Part shown: positions 22,850 to 34,676 of the stretch, piece after piece
How the letters are laid out: each line of letters opens with the position of its first letter
Position numbering within the stretch: the first letter of the stretch is position 1
Assembly: GCA_007570785.1 (NCBI GenBank)
Contig: ML664174.1
Span: forward strand, 6,399,402-6,463,401
Length of the DNA stretch: 64,000 nt
Direction of reading: 5' to 3'
Origin: Antilocapra americana
Taxonomy: Eukaryota > Chordata > Mammalia > Artiodactyla > Antilocapridae
The notes under the pieces: generated by a model
Told to the model about the DNA's origin: nothing
Databases searched by the model: none
Seen by the model: the letters and a program-made list of their open reading frames with translations, nothing else
Position numbers and translations under genes: made by a program

Positions 22850-23655
22850 ATTTCTTTGTTTTAGGAGATGGATCCAAAAATATAAACAAATGGGACCTAA
22901 TTAAAATTAGAAGCTTTCATACTGCAGTGGAAGCCATATATAAAACAAAAAGAGAACCTACTTAATAGGACAAAATATTAGCAAATAATATGACTGATAA
23001 GAGGTTTCATATATATATACTTATATTTGTATATATAACATACAACATATATATCCATATGTGGAGATATATATATTTATAATATATATATATATATATA
23101 TTAAAGACAGCTCATACAACTCAACATTATAAAACACCCCATACAATCCAATTAAAAATGGGCAGAAGAACAGAATTGACATTTTTTTCCAAAGAGGACA
23201 TGCAGATGGCCAACAGGCATGTGAAAATATGGTCAGTTTCCTAATCAACAGGGAAATGCAAATCAAAAACAAAATGAGTTGTTATCTCATATCTGTAAGA
23301 ATGGCCATCATCAAAAAGAACACAAGTAACAAAAGTTGGCAAGGATATGGAGGAATGGGAACCTTCTATTGGTGGGAACCTAAACTGTTGTAGCCACAGT
23401 GGAAAACACTATGGAGATTTTTAAAAAACTAAAAACAGAACTAACATATGACCCAGTAATTCCACTCCTAGATATATACATCTGGGGGAAAAAACACTAA
23501 TTCAAAGAGATACACGCACCTCAGTGTTCACAGCAGCATTATTTACAACTGCCAAGACATGGAAGCAACCTAACTGTCCATCAATCAGTGAGTGGATAAA
23601 GAAGATGTGGTATGCATACACACACACACATACATATATATAATATATAATGGAA
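22850..23655 (+). mobile_element. L1 ORF2 3' part with inserted AT repeat
   Basis: 'aatgggacctaattaaaatt' and 'acaaaaagagaacctactta' are late L1 ORF2. After an AT-rich expansion (23012-23101) the L1 resumes with 'acagctcatacaactcaaca' and continues to 'gcagcattatttacaactgc' and 'gtatgcatacacacacacac'. Stops and frameshifts are scattered. Confidence 0.82.
23012..23101. repeat. AT-rich microsatellite (TA)n
   Basis: Interrupted (TA)n/(AT)n runs, longest at about 23078-23101. It grew out of the AT-rich L1 sequence that normally reads 'ccaaaatatacaa' at this place. Confidence 0.85.
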
Positions 23656-23794
23656 TTTTCCCCTTTTTGCCAAAACAAATAATTTCTGATGTTGAGAAAA
23701 ATCACATTCTCAGAAAAAAGTAATCAACCTTTAAAGGCTTTAAAAGGTTCTGATTCTGAAAAGGAGTTTGTGAGTGTGGAGGGATAGGTGGAAA

Positions 23795-23965
23795 TATGGC
23801 CCCTTGGCATCCACAGGGAATTAGTTCCAGGACATCCTGTGCAGACACCAAAATCCTCGAATGTTCAAGTCCCTTATATAAAATGGCTCAGTACAGTTGG
23901 CCCACCATATCCACAAGGTCCACATCTGTGGATATGCCGTTTACAAGTACATAACAAAGCAGTCT
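23795..23965 (+). mobile_element. Tigger-like DNA transposon fragment
   Basis: 'ccttggcatccacagggaat', 'tagttccaggacatcc', 'caagtcccttatataaaatg' and 'cagttggcccaccatatcca' match the end sequences of Tigger/MER2-type mariner-like elements. There is no transposase ORF, so this is a non-autonomous or truncated copy. Confidence 0.7.
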
Positions 23966-24067
23966 ATCTTCTTTGCTCAAATTCGTTTTTGAGAAAAAAA
24001 TTTTTTGTTCAGTACTATGGAAACCATATTAAAATATGACATTAAAACATAAAAACAAAACTACCTC

Positions 24068-24430
24068 CCTTTGCTCCATCTACTGTAAGAATGAAGTCAA
24101 TTCTCAACAGACTGTCGACATTCCAGAAAATGTCCACATCACCCTGAACATAGTAACTATCACCCATAGTTACTGTGTAGGGCTCCAGGGGCACCCTGCC
24201 GAGGGACTGCAGTCACATCACTGTGGACCTCAGTTGTCCTCGGAGGGAAAAAGAGGCTCTGTGTTGACAAACAGTGGGAAACACAAGGAACTGACTGTAG
24301 TTGGCACCATCTGTAGTTTTACACAGGACACCAACAAGGGCATTACAGGGGCTGTTATGGCCGTTAAGGTGAAGCCTGTATGTGCCCACCTCCCAATCGA
24401 CATCCTTATTCAGAAGAGGTCACTTACAGC
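24068..24430 (+). pseudogene. RPL9: RPL9 processed pseudogene, 3'-truncated
   Basis: RPL9 encodes protein uL6 of the large (60S) cytosolic ribosomal subunit. The copy starts with 5' UTR-like 'tccatctactgtaagaatga', so it derives from mRNA and has no introns. The start codon is at 24091, followed by residues MKSIL. After a frameshift the frame reads QTVDIPENVHITL. Later blocks 'HKELTVVGTICS' and 'CAHLPIDILIQ' keep the family's order. A second indel-rich part lies between 24155 and 24250. It ends around 'IQKRSLT', roughly 110 residues into a protein of about 192, where L1 3' UTR sequence takes over. Not functional. The functional RPL9 gene lies elsewhere. Confidence 0.85.
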
Positions 24431-24439
24431 GGCAGGGAA

Positions 24440-24580
24440 GAAGGAGGTGGGATGAATTGAGAGAGTAGTACTGAAATACTTACATTACCATATTAAAATA
24501 GCTGGCCAGTAGGAAGTTGCTGTATGACACAGGGAGCTCAATCAGGCGTTCTGTAACAACCTAGAGGGTTACAGTCCAGG
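24440..24580 (+). mobile_element. L1 3' UTR fragment (bovid type)
   Basis: 'gatgaattgagagagtagta', 'cattaccatattaaaatagc', 'gctgtatgacacagggagct' and 'aacaacctagagggtt' are characteristic of ruminant L1 3' UTRs. No A-tail is seen, so this is an internal piece. Confidence 0.65.
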
Positions 24581-27500
24581 TTTATTCCCATTGTCCCAGA
24601 GTAATTATTAGTAGGGCCCTTTCACTCTCCAAAGTATCCAGTTTGGACAGTAAGTTATATGGTCATCTTGACAATGTCTTGCATAAGTAGTGCTAGCATT
24701 CTGGTCCTTCCCACTGTGTGGACAGGTCTAAAAGGAGCCATGCTGAGTTTTGTTTACAAAGTAATATTTCTCCAAACTCTTCTCCTTAAAGAAAGCCAAT
24801 CATGGAAGAAAATTCCTCCTGATCTCCAGGTGTCTATATCTACTTTTCCTTTCTTGACAGCTCTATATGACAGCACAGGCTGCTTGTTCTCTTGTTGCTC
24901 ACCTAGTTCAGAATTTGAACTACAAGGCGCCCCTTAAACCAACGACTTCAAATTGGTTGGAATATAACCTATTGATCAAGGATTACAAATTAACCAGATT
25001 GAGTTAACCTCTAGGCTAATAAAACACTAGGCAAAAGCTAGCATATAGATTTACCCCAACGTCAGAAATAGGGGCAACTCAGTAAGACAAGAGTCTTTTT
25101 TGAAAAAGTATTAAATCTCCCTGTGAGCATGGCAGGGGGTATGAAAAGGAATGGAAAAGAAGCACCGTAAATTCTGAATAGTGAACCTTGAAACTGACAT
25201 GCATTTGGCTTTGCATACCCCAGTGGCAGAGAAACCTCAGCAGTTATCCAGTGCTTTTAGAGAGTAGGGTAAAATTATAAGAACATTTTTATGAGTTGTG
25301 GCTGGCAAGCCCTAGCCTGTTAAAACTCTTTAAAAACCAATGCCTTGGTGGAGGTAACATTTACTGTTTACTGTAGCTCTGGTTGTTAGGGGTTACTGCT
25401 AAGGTCCCAGTTTTCCATGACATCAGCAGCATTCCAAGGGAAGTGTGTGTCAGTGACTTTCAGTAATGACTCCCTTTTCCAAATGTTCAAAGCTTCTGCC
25501 AAGCTGCCCTACACCTGCACACCAGCTGAGTTGGAGGAAAAGGAAAAGCAAGATGGATTAAGTGGGATTTTTGTCTGGGTTCCTTAATGAGACTAAAGAC
25601 ACTTCCTTCAGTGTTTGGCTTGGTGTGATAAATGGATGCCAATCCCTTTACGAGTAACGTGACGCATCCTTACCTTTTCCTAAACCAATTTGACTATCTC
25701 TCAAGACTTCCGGCTATCATATTCTGAATTAGTCTTTCAAGACTTTTCTTCTCGCAGGAGAAGTGCAGGGCTTAGTGAGATCACCACAGCATTCCAGCGC
25801 TCTAGGAGGGATTCTGAAGGAGGCATCTGCTCCTCCCCAGATTAGCAGAAAACAGAAGCAGTGAAGCGACATTACCGTGTAGCTGCTATAAGGAGCACCT
25901 GGCTTTCAACATTTTAAGCCACATGTGTCCTCTCAAGGCAGCAGCAGACCTCACCAGAGTCTGTCCTCAGCCGAATGAGGATCTGGTTAACTTCATCCAA
26001 GGGTACCTACTGCCCACTCAAGAGGCTTGTGACTAGGTGCTGTGGCCAATACTAATTGTGTACTTACTTATATAAGACAGACGTTCTTTCCAAAAGGCCT
26101 GAAGCATTTTTTTGACATGAAACTCATCGGTGTTCATGACAACCCTGAGAGGTGGCAAAATATTAGTTCAGGTGTGAGAAACTGGGGGATGGGGTTGAGG
26201 AGAATTAAGTCCTTTTGCCAAGAGCGCTGCAGCAGGAGATCCCCCAGAGGTCCAGCCCCACTCCTTCACCCCTATAGTAACTGGCCCCTTTCCAGGCTGG
26301 CTCCAGTCTGCCCAGGCTAACTTGCTCTTTTGTCCCAGTCAAAGAGCTTGTGAAAAACACAATTTGTTGTTAATGAGGCAAAGCTTGAAGCTAGCAAAGA
26401 AAAATAAGAACAACCATATATACACAGAGGAATGTCTTCTTAAGTGTTTTGATAAGAATGATTTATGCATTCAGTATCTACTTCTATGAATGATACAAGA
26501 TAGAAGAGTCAATCCTTCCATATGTCAGTTTCCTCACTTATGAAAGCTATACCTTGAAAAAAATATCATAGATGTTTGGAAATTTTAATAATTAATATTT
26601 TAAACTGCATAGAGTTCTTCAAAGGAGAATCTCTGAAATGCCAAAAAACACCACTGAGCAACTAGGCACACACACAGCCCTCTTTTCTGGTATATAGCAT
26701 AGTTCTAGAAGAAACTCCTTTACCTACTGTATATTTGTCCTTAGGAAACAGGAATAAATTCAAATGCTTTCAAGCGATTCTTAAAAGCCCCTACAATTTA
26801 ACAAAGTAATAATCATCTTCATCTTTGCAGAAATAATGAAGATTATTTTTTAAGCAGTAGGGGTGGCTTAGGGCAGCCATAGATAACATACTAACAAAAA
26901 TGGCTGTGCCTCATAATTTCTCTTAGATGTCCTCAAAAAGTGTTCAAACGTGAAAAAATAGTAAAGGAATCATTCTCACTCAACCGTAGATTGCCTATGA
27001 AGATTGGAAAACACAAGTTTGGGTTCAATTCCTGAATTAAACTATAAAAGTCTGTCCAGTGTAACCTCACCCTGAGTCCTGAGCCTGTTTCCTTGAATGA
27101 TTTTTAAAGAGGGAATTTTACGATTATGACTTGTTAGCAAGAGATTGAGCTATTATCCATAAGAAAACAAGTTTTTTCAATAAACTTTCTGGTACACAGT
27201 TATCCCTGAGACTAAATTTCACAAATCATTCTCATAAATAAACAAATACACAAATTAGGAAGAGACAGTGCTGGCAAGGGGTATACCTAAAATGCTTAAA
27301 TTCTAAGAAAAAAGAATGGAAAAGAAAAGTTTCTTTTCTTCCTGAAGATAAAAGATTTAATGAGTGACTAATTCCCCTCAGTAAAATTCCTTTGGTACTT
27401 GCCCTACTCTGAGCCACACTAATTTTGCCAGGAGCCTTTTCTGTTAAAAGATGTTGTTTTACAATGTTAAGCTACACACAAAAGCCATGTAACAAAACAG

Positions 27501-28185
27501 CAAAGTATGCTTCTGATTTTGTTATGTTACCAACCTATACTTAACCAGAAACTCTGCCAAGTGTCTTTTATCTAACACAGTCTGCATCTTTCACCAGCCT
27601 CTCTTCCCCACATGAAGTATCAACGTCATTAAGAATGGAAAACTGTGGGAATAAAAACCCGAGCCCTGGAAAAAAGTACGAAATGGGAATCTGCCTCCAG
27701 CTCTGCAGATTTTCAAACTTGTCCTGGCCTCTGGGGTCTGGAAGCTCAACTTCAGTGCCCAGAATATGGCTGGATGAGGAAGGCAGTCTCAAATCACACC
27801 CTGAGGGCTACAAACAGAACACACACTCCATACAGACCTCTAAAGAGGTTCAAGGGCTCGAGGGACCAGGGAAGCCTTTCTCATTGGCCCTTGGTGATGT
27901 CATGCCCATGTCTCCAGGGCCCAGGAAATGCACCATGACTAATGAAGCTCCTCACTTGTGAATACACATTCCATCTCAGAGGAGCAACAACAGGCAGAGT
28001 TTCAAGGCAACTAAGACCCAGTTAGAGAATGCCAGTCAGCCGCGCACACAGAGAGCCTTCAGTCGTCCTGAAATAGGTTCTTGTTCACTGCTTTGGAAAA
28101 CCCCATAACGGCCTGTATCCCTGTGGCAGGAAAGTGATCCTAAAACTGAGCTGTTTTGCCTCTTTCAAAATAAAAAACAAAAAAT
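24581..28185. other. Longest nearly repeat-free block (3.6 kb)
   Basis: I see no ruminant SINE or LINE in this stretch and at most a weak MIR-like trace at 26100-26180. The segments 25300-26340 and 27560-28080 are richer in G+C than their surroundings. Open frames at 24659-24937, 26042-26320 and 27635-27961 have no recognisable domain, and those at 27568-27961 overlap in three frames, arguing against coding. Absence of young insertions may reflect purifying selection on regulatory sequence (inference). Confidence 0.4.
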
Positions 28186-28468
28186 TCTTTTTTTTATAAG
28201 TTTATTTTTGGCTGTGCTGGATCTTTGTTGCTACGCAGGCTTTTCTCTAGTTGCGTGGGTTTCTCATTGTCTTATTGCGGAGCAGGGGCTCTGGAGCTCA
28301 CAGGCTTCCGTAGCTGCAGTTCCCAGGCTCTAGAGCACAGGATCAGTAGTTGTGGCACAGGGATTTAGCGGCTCCACGGCATTGGGAACTTCCTGGACCA
28401 GGAATCAAACCCACGTCTTCTGCACTGGCAGGCAGATTCTTTACCACTGAGCTACCAGAGTAGCCACT
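28186..28468 (-). mobile_element. CHR-type tRNA-Glu SINE (cetartiodactyl)
   Basis: A reverse element opening with 'aagtttatttttggctgtgc', then 'ttgttgctacgcaggctttt', 'ctagttgcgtgggtttctca' and the tRNA-like end 'ctttaccactgagctaccag'. It is longer than Bov-tA and of a separate lineage shared with other cetartiodactyls. Confidence 0.85.
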
Positions 28469-28646
28469 GTTTTGTCTTATAAGTTACTCTCTTTAAGGAA
28501 AGAAAAATAGTAACTGTAATATAGCACACATCCTTCCAGATTTCTACTGACAAACTTTCTCTGTAAAGGACCAGATAATACAAATAGCCATATGGTCTCT
28601 GTTGAAACACTCATTTCTGCCCTAGCCGTGCAAAACAGCCATCAAA

Positions 28647-28858
28647 CTGAAACTGTTAGCTGCTCAGCTGTGTCCAACTCTTTGCAACCCCATGAACTGT
28701 AGCCTGCCAGACTCCTCTGTCCATGGGATTTCCCAGGCAAGAACACTGGAGTGGGCTGCCATTTTCCTTCTCCAGGTGATCTTCCCAGCCCGGGGATTGA
28801 ATCCAGGTCTCCGGCATTGTAGGCAGATTCTTTATCATCTGAGCCACCAGGGAAGCCA
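28647..28858 (-). mobile_element. Bov-tA SINE
   Basis: Reverse copy with every diagnostic block ('gtccaactctttgcaacccc', 'caagaacactggagtgggct', 'tcatctgagccaccagggaa'). Full length, moderately diverged. Confidence 0.94.
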
Positions 28859-29102
28859 TAGACAAGACCTAAATGAATAAGCATGACTGGGTTGCAATAA
28901 CTCTTGATTCACAAAAACACACAGCAGGCTGTATCAGCACTCTGGCCGTAGCTTGCCAGTCTCTGTATTAAAGAGTGGACCACTCATTCCTCTGCCATAT
29001 CCCCAGGCCAAAGTACTCTTGAGTAAGTGTGCAGTTACAGGAAAGGATGTAAAGGAGTCTCCACAATCTACCAGTGGAAGAAGAGTCTAAAGATAGTTTA
29101 GA

Positions 29103-29352
29103 GAGAGGCAGTCTGGCCCATAGTTTCAGAAAGCAGGCTCTGAAGTCAAAGCTTACGAAGGCTGACTTTACTACTTCTTCATTTAAGACTTTGGACAAGG
29201 TACTTTGTTCCTCTGAGCTTTGGTTTCTTCATCTGTAAAGTAAGGTTCCAAACTGTTCTTACTCAATAGGGTTAATATGAAAACTTCAGTGAGACGATAT
29301 ATGAGGAAAATTCAGCCTGGTGCCTAGGATACTGGAGTGCTCAATTATTATC
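29103..29352 (+). repeat. MIR SINE
   Basis: Nearly full-length MIR: 'caggctctgaagtcaaagct', 'tttggacaaggtactttgtt', 'cctctgagctttggtttctt', 'catctgtaaagtaaggttcc' and 'gcctggtgcctaggatactg', ending 'gctcaattattatc'. Confidence 0.85.
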
Positions 29353-29489
29353 TGCCACTATTGCTAGATTGTTTTCTAGGCAACCATAATTACTATCCTT
29401 GACTGTAAAAGGTCAAAGTGAAGAGGCATACTACCACATAGGTTGGTACAGAGAACTTCTGTCTAATTACATTAATATTTACTAATACT

Positions 29490-29665
29490 ATCATCTTTAG
29501 TAGCTGCATAGAATTTCACAGGGAATATATCATAACTGAACCAAATTCCAGTTGTTCAACATCCATTTACATCTGTTTGCCATTATAAACAATAGTATGA
29601 TAAACATCCTTAAACATGTACCTGCGAATACTTGTTTGAATTCTGTTCCTAGGGGGAAAAAGTTT
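29490..29665 (-). repeat. Old L1M fragment, reverse
   Basis: 'tagctgcatagaatttcaca', 'atttacatctgtttgccatt', 'ataaacaatagtatgataaa' and 'attctgttcctaggggg' read as the reversed late ORF2 region of an old L1, the same region seen at 48590-48780. Confidence 0.6.
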
Positions 29666-29742
29666 GTACATTTTAAAGAACTTGAAATTATTCTAAAAAT
29701 CGGCTCTGGAGAAAGATTATAGCAATCGCTACTTCCATCAGC

Positions 29743-29942
29743 AAGGCTTTTCCTGGTGGCGCAGTGGTAAAGAATCCACCTGCCAATAGTTCACTCCTTG
29801 GGTTGGGAAGGTTTCCTGGAAAAGGAAATGGCAACCCACTCCAGCATTCTTGCTTGGAATTCCCGAGGACTTAGGAGCCTGGTGGGGTACAGCCCATGGG
29901 GTGGCAAAAGAATCAGACACAAATGAGTGACTAAACAACAGT
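29743..29942 (+). mobile_element. Bov-tA SINE with perfect 10-bp TSD
   Basis: Plus-strand Bov-tA ('cttttcctggtggcgcagtg' to 'gagtgactaaacaacag'). It is flanked by identical 'ttccatcagc' copies at 29733-29742 and 29943-29952. Confidence 0.95.
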
Positions 29943-29999
29943 TTCCATCAGCCGTGCAAGAGAGGCTCTGTTTGCTAACATTCTTGACAACACTGTAAC

Positions 30000-30240
30000 T
30001 ACTTTGTTTCAACACTGGAAAAACTAAGACCCAGAGAGGTTAAAGGACTTGCTCAATTTTAATGAAAAAAGCTTAATGTTTCCTTTGGCATGCAATTTTA
30101 TAAACTTTTCATAATTATTCTGATAATAGCCAATCTTCTCAGAACCCGTATAATTAATTATTATTATTAAATAATATCATTTTATGGTTGAGAGAGCTGG
30201 AACCCAGAAGTTGACAAAGTAGCCAAAGTTCTCCAGATAA
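30000..30240 (-). repeat. Two short MIR fragments, reverse
   Basis: 'actaagacccagagaggtta' with 'aaggacttgctcaattttaa' (30023-30063), and 'taattattattattaaataa' with 'ttatggttgagagagctgga' (30150-30205), are reversed MIR core pieces. Low individual confidence. Confidence 0.45.
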
Positions 30241-30565
30241 GACAAAGGATACAGCAGAAAAGGATCAAAATAGAAATAAACTTCTTCCTACAATCAGGTC
30301 ACACCTACAATACCACAACTCAGGCAAAACTTAGTTTAAAGTCAAAAAACCATTCTCAGAAACTAATTTAATTTCCTTGTTTTTGGCAAATAGCTAATCC
30401 GAAGACCTTTTGTTTCTCTTTGCTGTTAAACTAAATAAGCCTATAAAACCAAATGTCCTTTTTTTCCCAGAGAAAAAACTTAAAATCCCCGAGCATTTGA
30501 CAAAACAGTCACAGATCTAGACATTTGTTAAGGCTGTTGTATTCACCCTACGTATTATCTTGTTT
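30241..30565. other. Unique stretch without a gene
   Basis: Non-repeat AT-rich DNA with nothing recognised. Confidence 0.4.
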
Positions 30566-30569
30566 TTTT

Positions 30570-30725
30570 CTTGACACTTATCACAATTTGAAAAATATTA
30601 CTTATTTGTAAAAACTAAGTTCCATGAGGGCAGGAACCTGCTCACTAGTCTGAGTCCTGTTTCCTATCTTTTCAGTACCTAGAACAGTATGTGGAGCACA
30701 GCAAATAATTGATATTTACTGGATG
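30570..30725 (+). repeat. L2 3' end
   Basis: 'aactaagttccatgagggca' followed by 'cagtacctagaacagtatgt' and 'aataattgatatttactgga' is the typical end of the L2 LINE. Confidence 0.65.
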
Positions 30726-31384
30726 TAGCAATGCCATCTATACATTTCCCTGGCTGTACAACCTCCAAGGCAAAAAGGCTTATTATATTCATAAGAGTTG
30801 TCCTTATTCCCTGTTTACAACACTGCAAGTAAAACAGCATACTAATGGAGAAGAGGGGTTCCTCACAAGTTGAGTTCCTAGCCAGCGACATCCCAATCCA
30901 ACCCCCACTGTTAAACACACCATGCCATAGTCTCGGCGTATCATCACCTCCCTACCTTACTTACTGTTAGTACACACACCTGTGTGCACTGGTTTTACTT
31001 ATTTGGTTTATTTGTCTCCAAAAGAGCCTTCTTAGTGGGTCAATAGTTAGACTGAAGTTCTAAAACAAGTGTACCACCAGTTCAATGTTTTATTTAAAGA
31101 TGTGATGAACATGGTAGTTGACTACCCAAAATCCACTCTGTCTCAAATGACTGATGCAGCCCCATGTGGTTCAATATGGCATCCACTAGCCATATGTAGT
31201 TAAATTTAAAATAATTTTTAACATTCAGTTCCTCAGTTGCACTAGTTTTAATTGCTCAATAACTGTCGTGTGTGGTTAGTGGCTACTGTACTGAACAACA
31301 CAAATATAAAACATTTCCATCACTACAGAAAGTTCTGTTGGACAGCATCGAGTCTAGTCAAACATGGTAATGCCATTCTCCTTG
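30726..31384. other. Unique stretch without a gene
   Basis: No exon, RNA or ruminant retroposon seen. The segment around 31150-31340 ('ccatatgtagttaaatttaa', 'ttgctcaataactgtcgtgt') has the feel of an old mammalian repeat, but I cannot name it. Confidence 0.35.
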
Positions 31385-31795
31385 CCTGAAACTGATTTTA
31401 AAGTGGGCATGTAACAGAATTCTGGTCAATAAAACATATGGGGAAGTGCGTCAAGAGGCTTTGGGGGGAAGGTTTCCTTATCCCTAAAAAAGTTGTACAA
31501 GAGTCCCTCTGCTGTCTTTGGATGATGTTGGTTTAAAACGTGATGGGAATGTTATAGCCATCTTGTGAACATGAGGAGAGTCAATCTAGGAGCAAAGCCT
31601 CCCCACCAAAAGGCAGAGTAGAGGCACGGATGGAATAGGAGTTCTTAATGAAATCAATGAGCTGCTGAATTGTTGCCAACCCTGTATTCTCAACATGTGA
31701 GATAACAAGATGATAAATTCCCTTTTGTTGAATCATTTGGAATAGAAGTTTTGTAACTTACAGCCAAAGGCAACCTACTGATAGAGTTTTACTTG
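31385..31795 (+). repeat. Old MER-like interspersed repeat
   Basis: 'gggcatgtaacagaattctg' near its start and 'ttgtaacttacagccaaagg' at its end match the layout of the element at 7195-7625. Between them, 'atagccatcttgtgaacatg' is another known feature of such repeats. Family not assigned. Confidence 0.5.
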
Positions 31796-32709
31796 TATTT
31801 TTTATTACTTTCTCTAAAAAGGGTTCTAATCAATCAGTGTAGTACTAAAAATCTACAAGGACTTTCCACTTTGATGTAGGTCCCAAAGTTCAGCTATAAC
31901 AATGCTAAAGAATATCATCTCTCACAGATGTGAACATCTTAGTTTCCTTCTCCCTCTGTTCTTAACTCTATTGATACTATCATTTTGTTATCCTATCAAA
32001 GAACACAGAATTTAATGCAAACTAAAATTTCAACTCAGAATGTTTCTCAAAAAATTTTGATTTTTAACTAATACATTTGAGATGCTATTTTAGAATTTTC
32101 TCTATGTTTGGGCAAATTACATTTAAGCCAGACTACAAATAGGTCACCCAGTTTACAGACAGGAAAAGTATCTCATTTATACCATAAAATCAACATGGAA
32201 TCATAATTTTTATAAATGATACAAGATCAAGATTTTTTTAAAACATGGCTTATGCAAAAAGTATATTAACTGGTTCATTCAAATGGCATATTAACTGGCT
32301 CATTTAAATGGCTGGGCTTCATGTTATAGAATAAGGTGAATTGGGAGCCTTTGAGATCTCGTATTTAGAATCTTCAATCATGCTTAAGATAACTTAAGGT
32401 TCTGCCAAAAATTTCCTCCATTGGCAAAAAAGTAACTAAATATGAGGATTATCCTCCTCATAACAAATTTTCATGTGTATGCTTGTAAGTATTACTTGTT
32501 TGGCTTAGTTTTCATTTTAATGGAATGCAGCCACTCCCAAAGCATCAAAATCATTCACTGAAATTTGGACACACTGGATAAGTGGGAAAGATTCTGTAAC
32601 AACAAATGGGAAATAAGTACATTTAATTTAATCAATGAAACACTGACAAGCAACACGTCTATAATATTAATAAATAAGAACAAATGTTATAATATTAAGA
32701 AATAAGAAC
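31796..32709. other. Unique stretch without a gene
   Basis: AT-rich non-coding sequence. Contains small local duplications ('attaactggttcattcaaat' versus 'attaactggctcatttaaat' at 32266-32310). No gene found. Confidence 0.4.
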
Positions 32710-32805
32710 AAAAATGTAAACTCCATGAGGGCAGCACCTATGTGAATCTTGTTCCCCATGATAACCCTCAATCCAGCACAGTCCTGAGGTTCTGGTATGT
32801 GCTGC
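32710..32805 (+). repeat. L2 3' end fragment
   Basis: 'aatgtaaactccatgagggc' then 'atccagcacagtcctgaggt' fits the L2 3' end. Confidence 0.55.
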
Positions 32806-33110
32806 AATGTCTTAGACTGAGCAAACGGACTGTCCAGAGAAAAGCCAAAAGACAGATGTGTGTAACCAAAGCAGTACTGAATGTGGCTGCACTTGCTGGT
32901 GTGTTTGGGACTTCATGGGGAGAACTTCTAGTAACGTGAAGTGTCTTTATTTGCAAAATCAGTGGTACAGGTAGAATCACATGCTCTCTGTCCAGTCTGT
33001 AGTTTCTTGCTTAATTTCAAAATGAAACTACCTCCTTAAAAGACATGAATTTTCTTTTTCTTCATTAATTAAAATATCACTAAAGAAAAAAATAGGTGTT
33101 AGAGTAAAAA

Positions 33111-33320
33111 ACTGTTAGTCACTCAGTCGTGTCCAACTCCTTGCAACATCATGGACTGTAGCCCACCAGTCTCTTCTGTCTATGGAATTCTGCAGGCAAA
33201 AATACTGAAGTGTGTTGCCATTTTCTGCTCCAGGGGATCTTCCTGACTCAGGGATCAAAACCCAGGCCTCCTGCATTGCAGGCAGATTCTTTACCATCTG
33301 AACCACCAGGAAAGTCCCCA
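33111..33320 (-). mobile_element. Bov-tA SINE
   Basis: Reverse copy ('tcagtcgtgtccaactcctt', 'ggatcttcctgactcaggga', 'ttctttaccatctgaaccac'). An imperfect flank pair 'agagtaaaaaac' / 'agagtcaaacac' may be its TSD. Confidence 0.93.
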
Positions 33321-33816
33321 ATAGAGTCAAACACACAGGCATTCCAGTACATTTGAACACTGTATACTATATGATTTTGTTTGTTTTAAATTTAACCATG
33401 TCTCAGTTTCTCAGCAGAAAAAGGAGAAGGCGGAGCAGGTAATTTACTAACTTCAAATTCTTTAGATCACTCACAAATATGCAAAATATATTCTTTCATT
33501 ATTTAAAACAGAATCATCTTCATCAAAATTTAAAACTTGTGCTCTGCAAAAGACCAGGTTAAGAGGATGAAAAAACAATGAACAGCTTGGAAGAAAACAT
33601 CTGTAAACCACATATCCAACAAAGGACTTGTATGCAGACTATGAAAAGGATTCTCAAAATTCAACATTAAAAAAAATCAAACAGTTCAATTAGAAAATAT
33701 GCAAAAAGATACACAAGGACACTCCAGCAAAGAAGATGCACAAATGGCAAGTAAGCACATGAGAAGATGTTCAATATCATTAGCTATTAGAAAAACATAA
33801 ATTAAAAACACAATGA

Positions 33817-33945
33817 GGGACGTCCCTGGCAGCTAAGTAGTTAAAACTCTGTGCTTCCAATGCATGAGGCATGGATTCAATTCCTAGTCAGGGAGCTGGG
33901 ATCCCTCATGCCACACAGTTTGGCCAAAAAAAATATCAAACAATG
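33817..33945 (+). mobile_element. CHR-type SINE fragment nested in L1
   Basis: 'gggacgtccctggcagctaa', 'aactctgtgcttccaatgca' and 'ctagtcagggagctgggatc' form the head half of a tRNA-Glu CHR SINE, followed by an A-rich tail. Confidence 0.8.
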
Positions 33946-34676
33946 AAATATAATTATACACCTATCAAAATGGCTAACATTAAAATTTGTGATAACACCA
34001 ATTGCTTAAGAGGACATGCATAACTAGAAGACTCATAACTAGAAGAATGCAAAATGGAATAGCCACTCTGGAAATAGTTTGACAATACCTTTTAAAACAA
34101 AAAATGGATTTATCAGACAATCCAGATACTCTTAGCCATGTATCTTAAGAAAAAATAAAAATTAGATTTGGAAAATTGTACATAAATACTCACAGCAGCT
34201 TTATTCATAATATCCCCCAAATAGAAACTAGTCAAATACCCTTAAAACGGTAAACAGTTAAACTACAGTACATCCATACCACAGAATAATACTCAGCAAT
34301 AAAAAAGAATGAATTACATATCCACACAGCAGTGTGGATGAACCTTAATGAAACCTTACTGAGTGAAAAAAGTCAGTCTCAAAACGGTGCATGTGGAAGT
34401 TCCAGTTATATAACATTTGTGAAATAATCTAATTATAGATGTGGGGAGCAAGTTAGTGGTTGCCAGAGGTGAGGGACTTGGGGATGGTATGGGTGTGGCT
34501 GTAAGACCCTTATGGCAATGGTACAGTATTCTGATGGTGGTTAAACAAAGCTACACATGTGATTAAATGCAAAATTATATGCATTCACACACACAAATGA
34601 GTGCCTATATAACATCTGTGAAAACTAAGTTCATTGGATTTTACCAACTCAACCTTCCTGGTTTTGATATTGTACT

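Noticed and set aside
27568..27961. Three overlapping frames suggesting a gene
   Set aside because: Open in several frames on both strands without motif or codon signal. More likely a locally stop-poor, GC-richer region.
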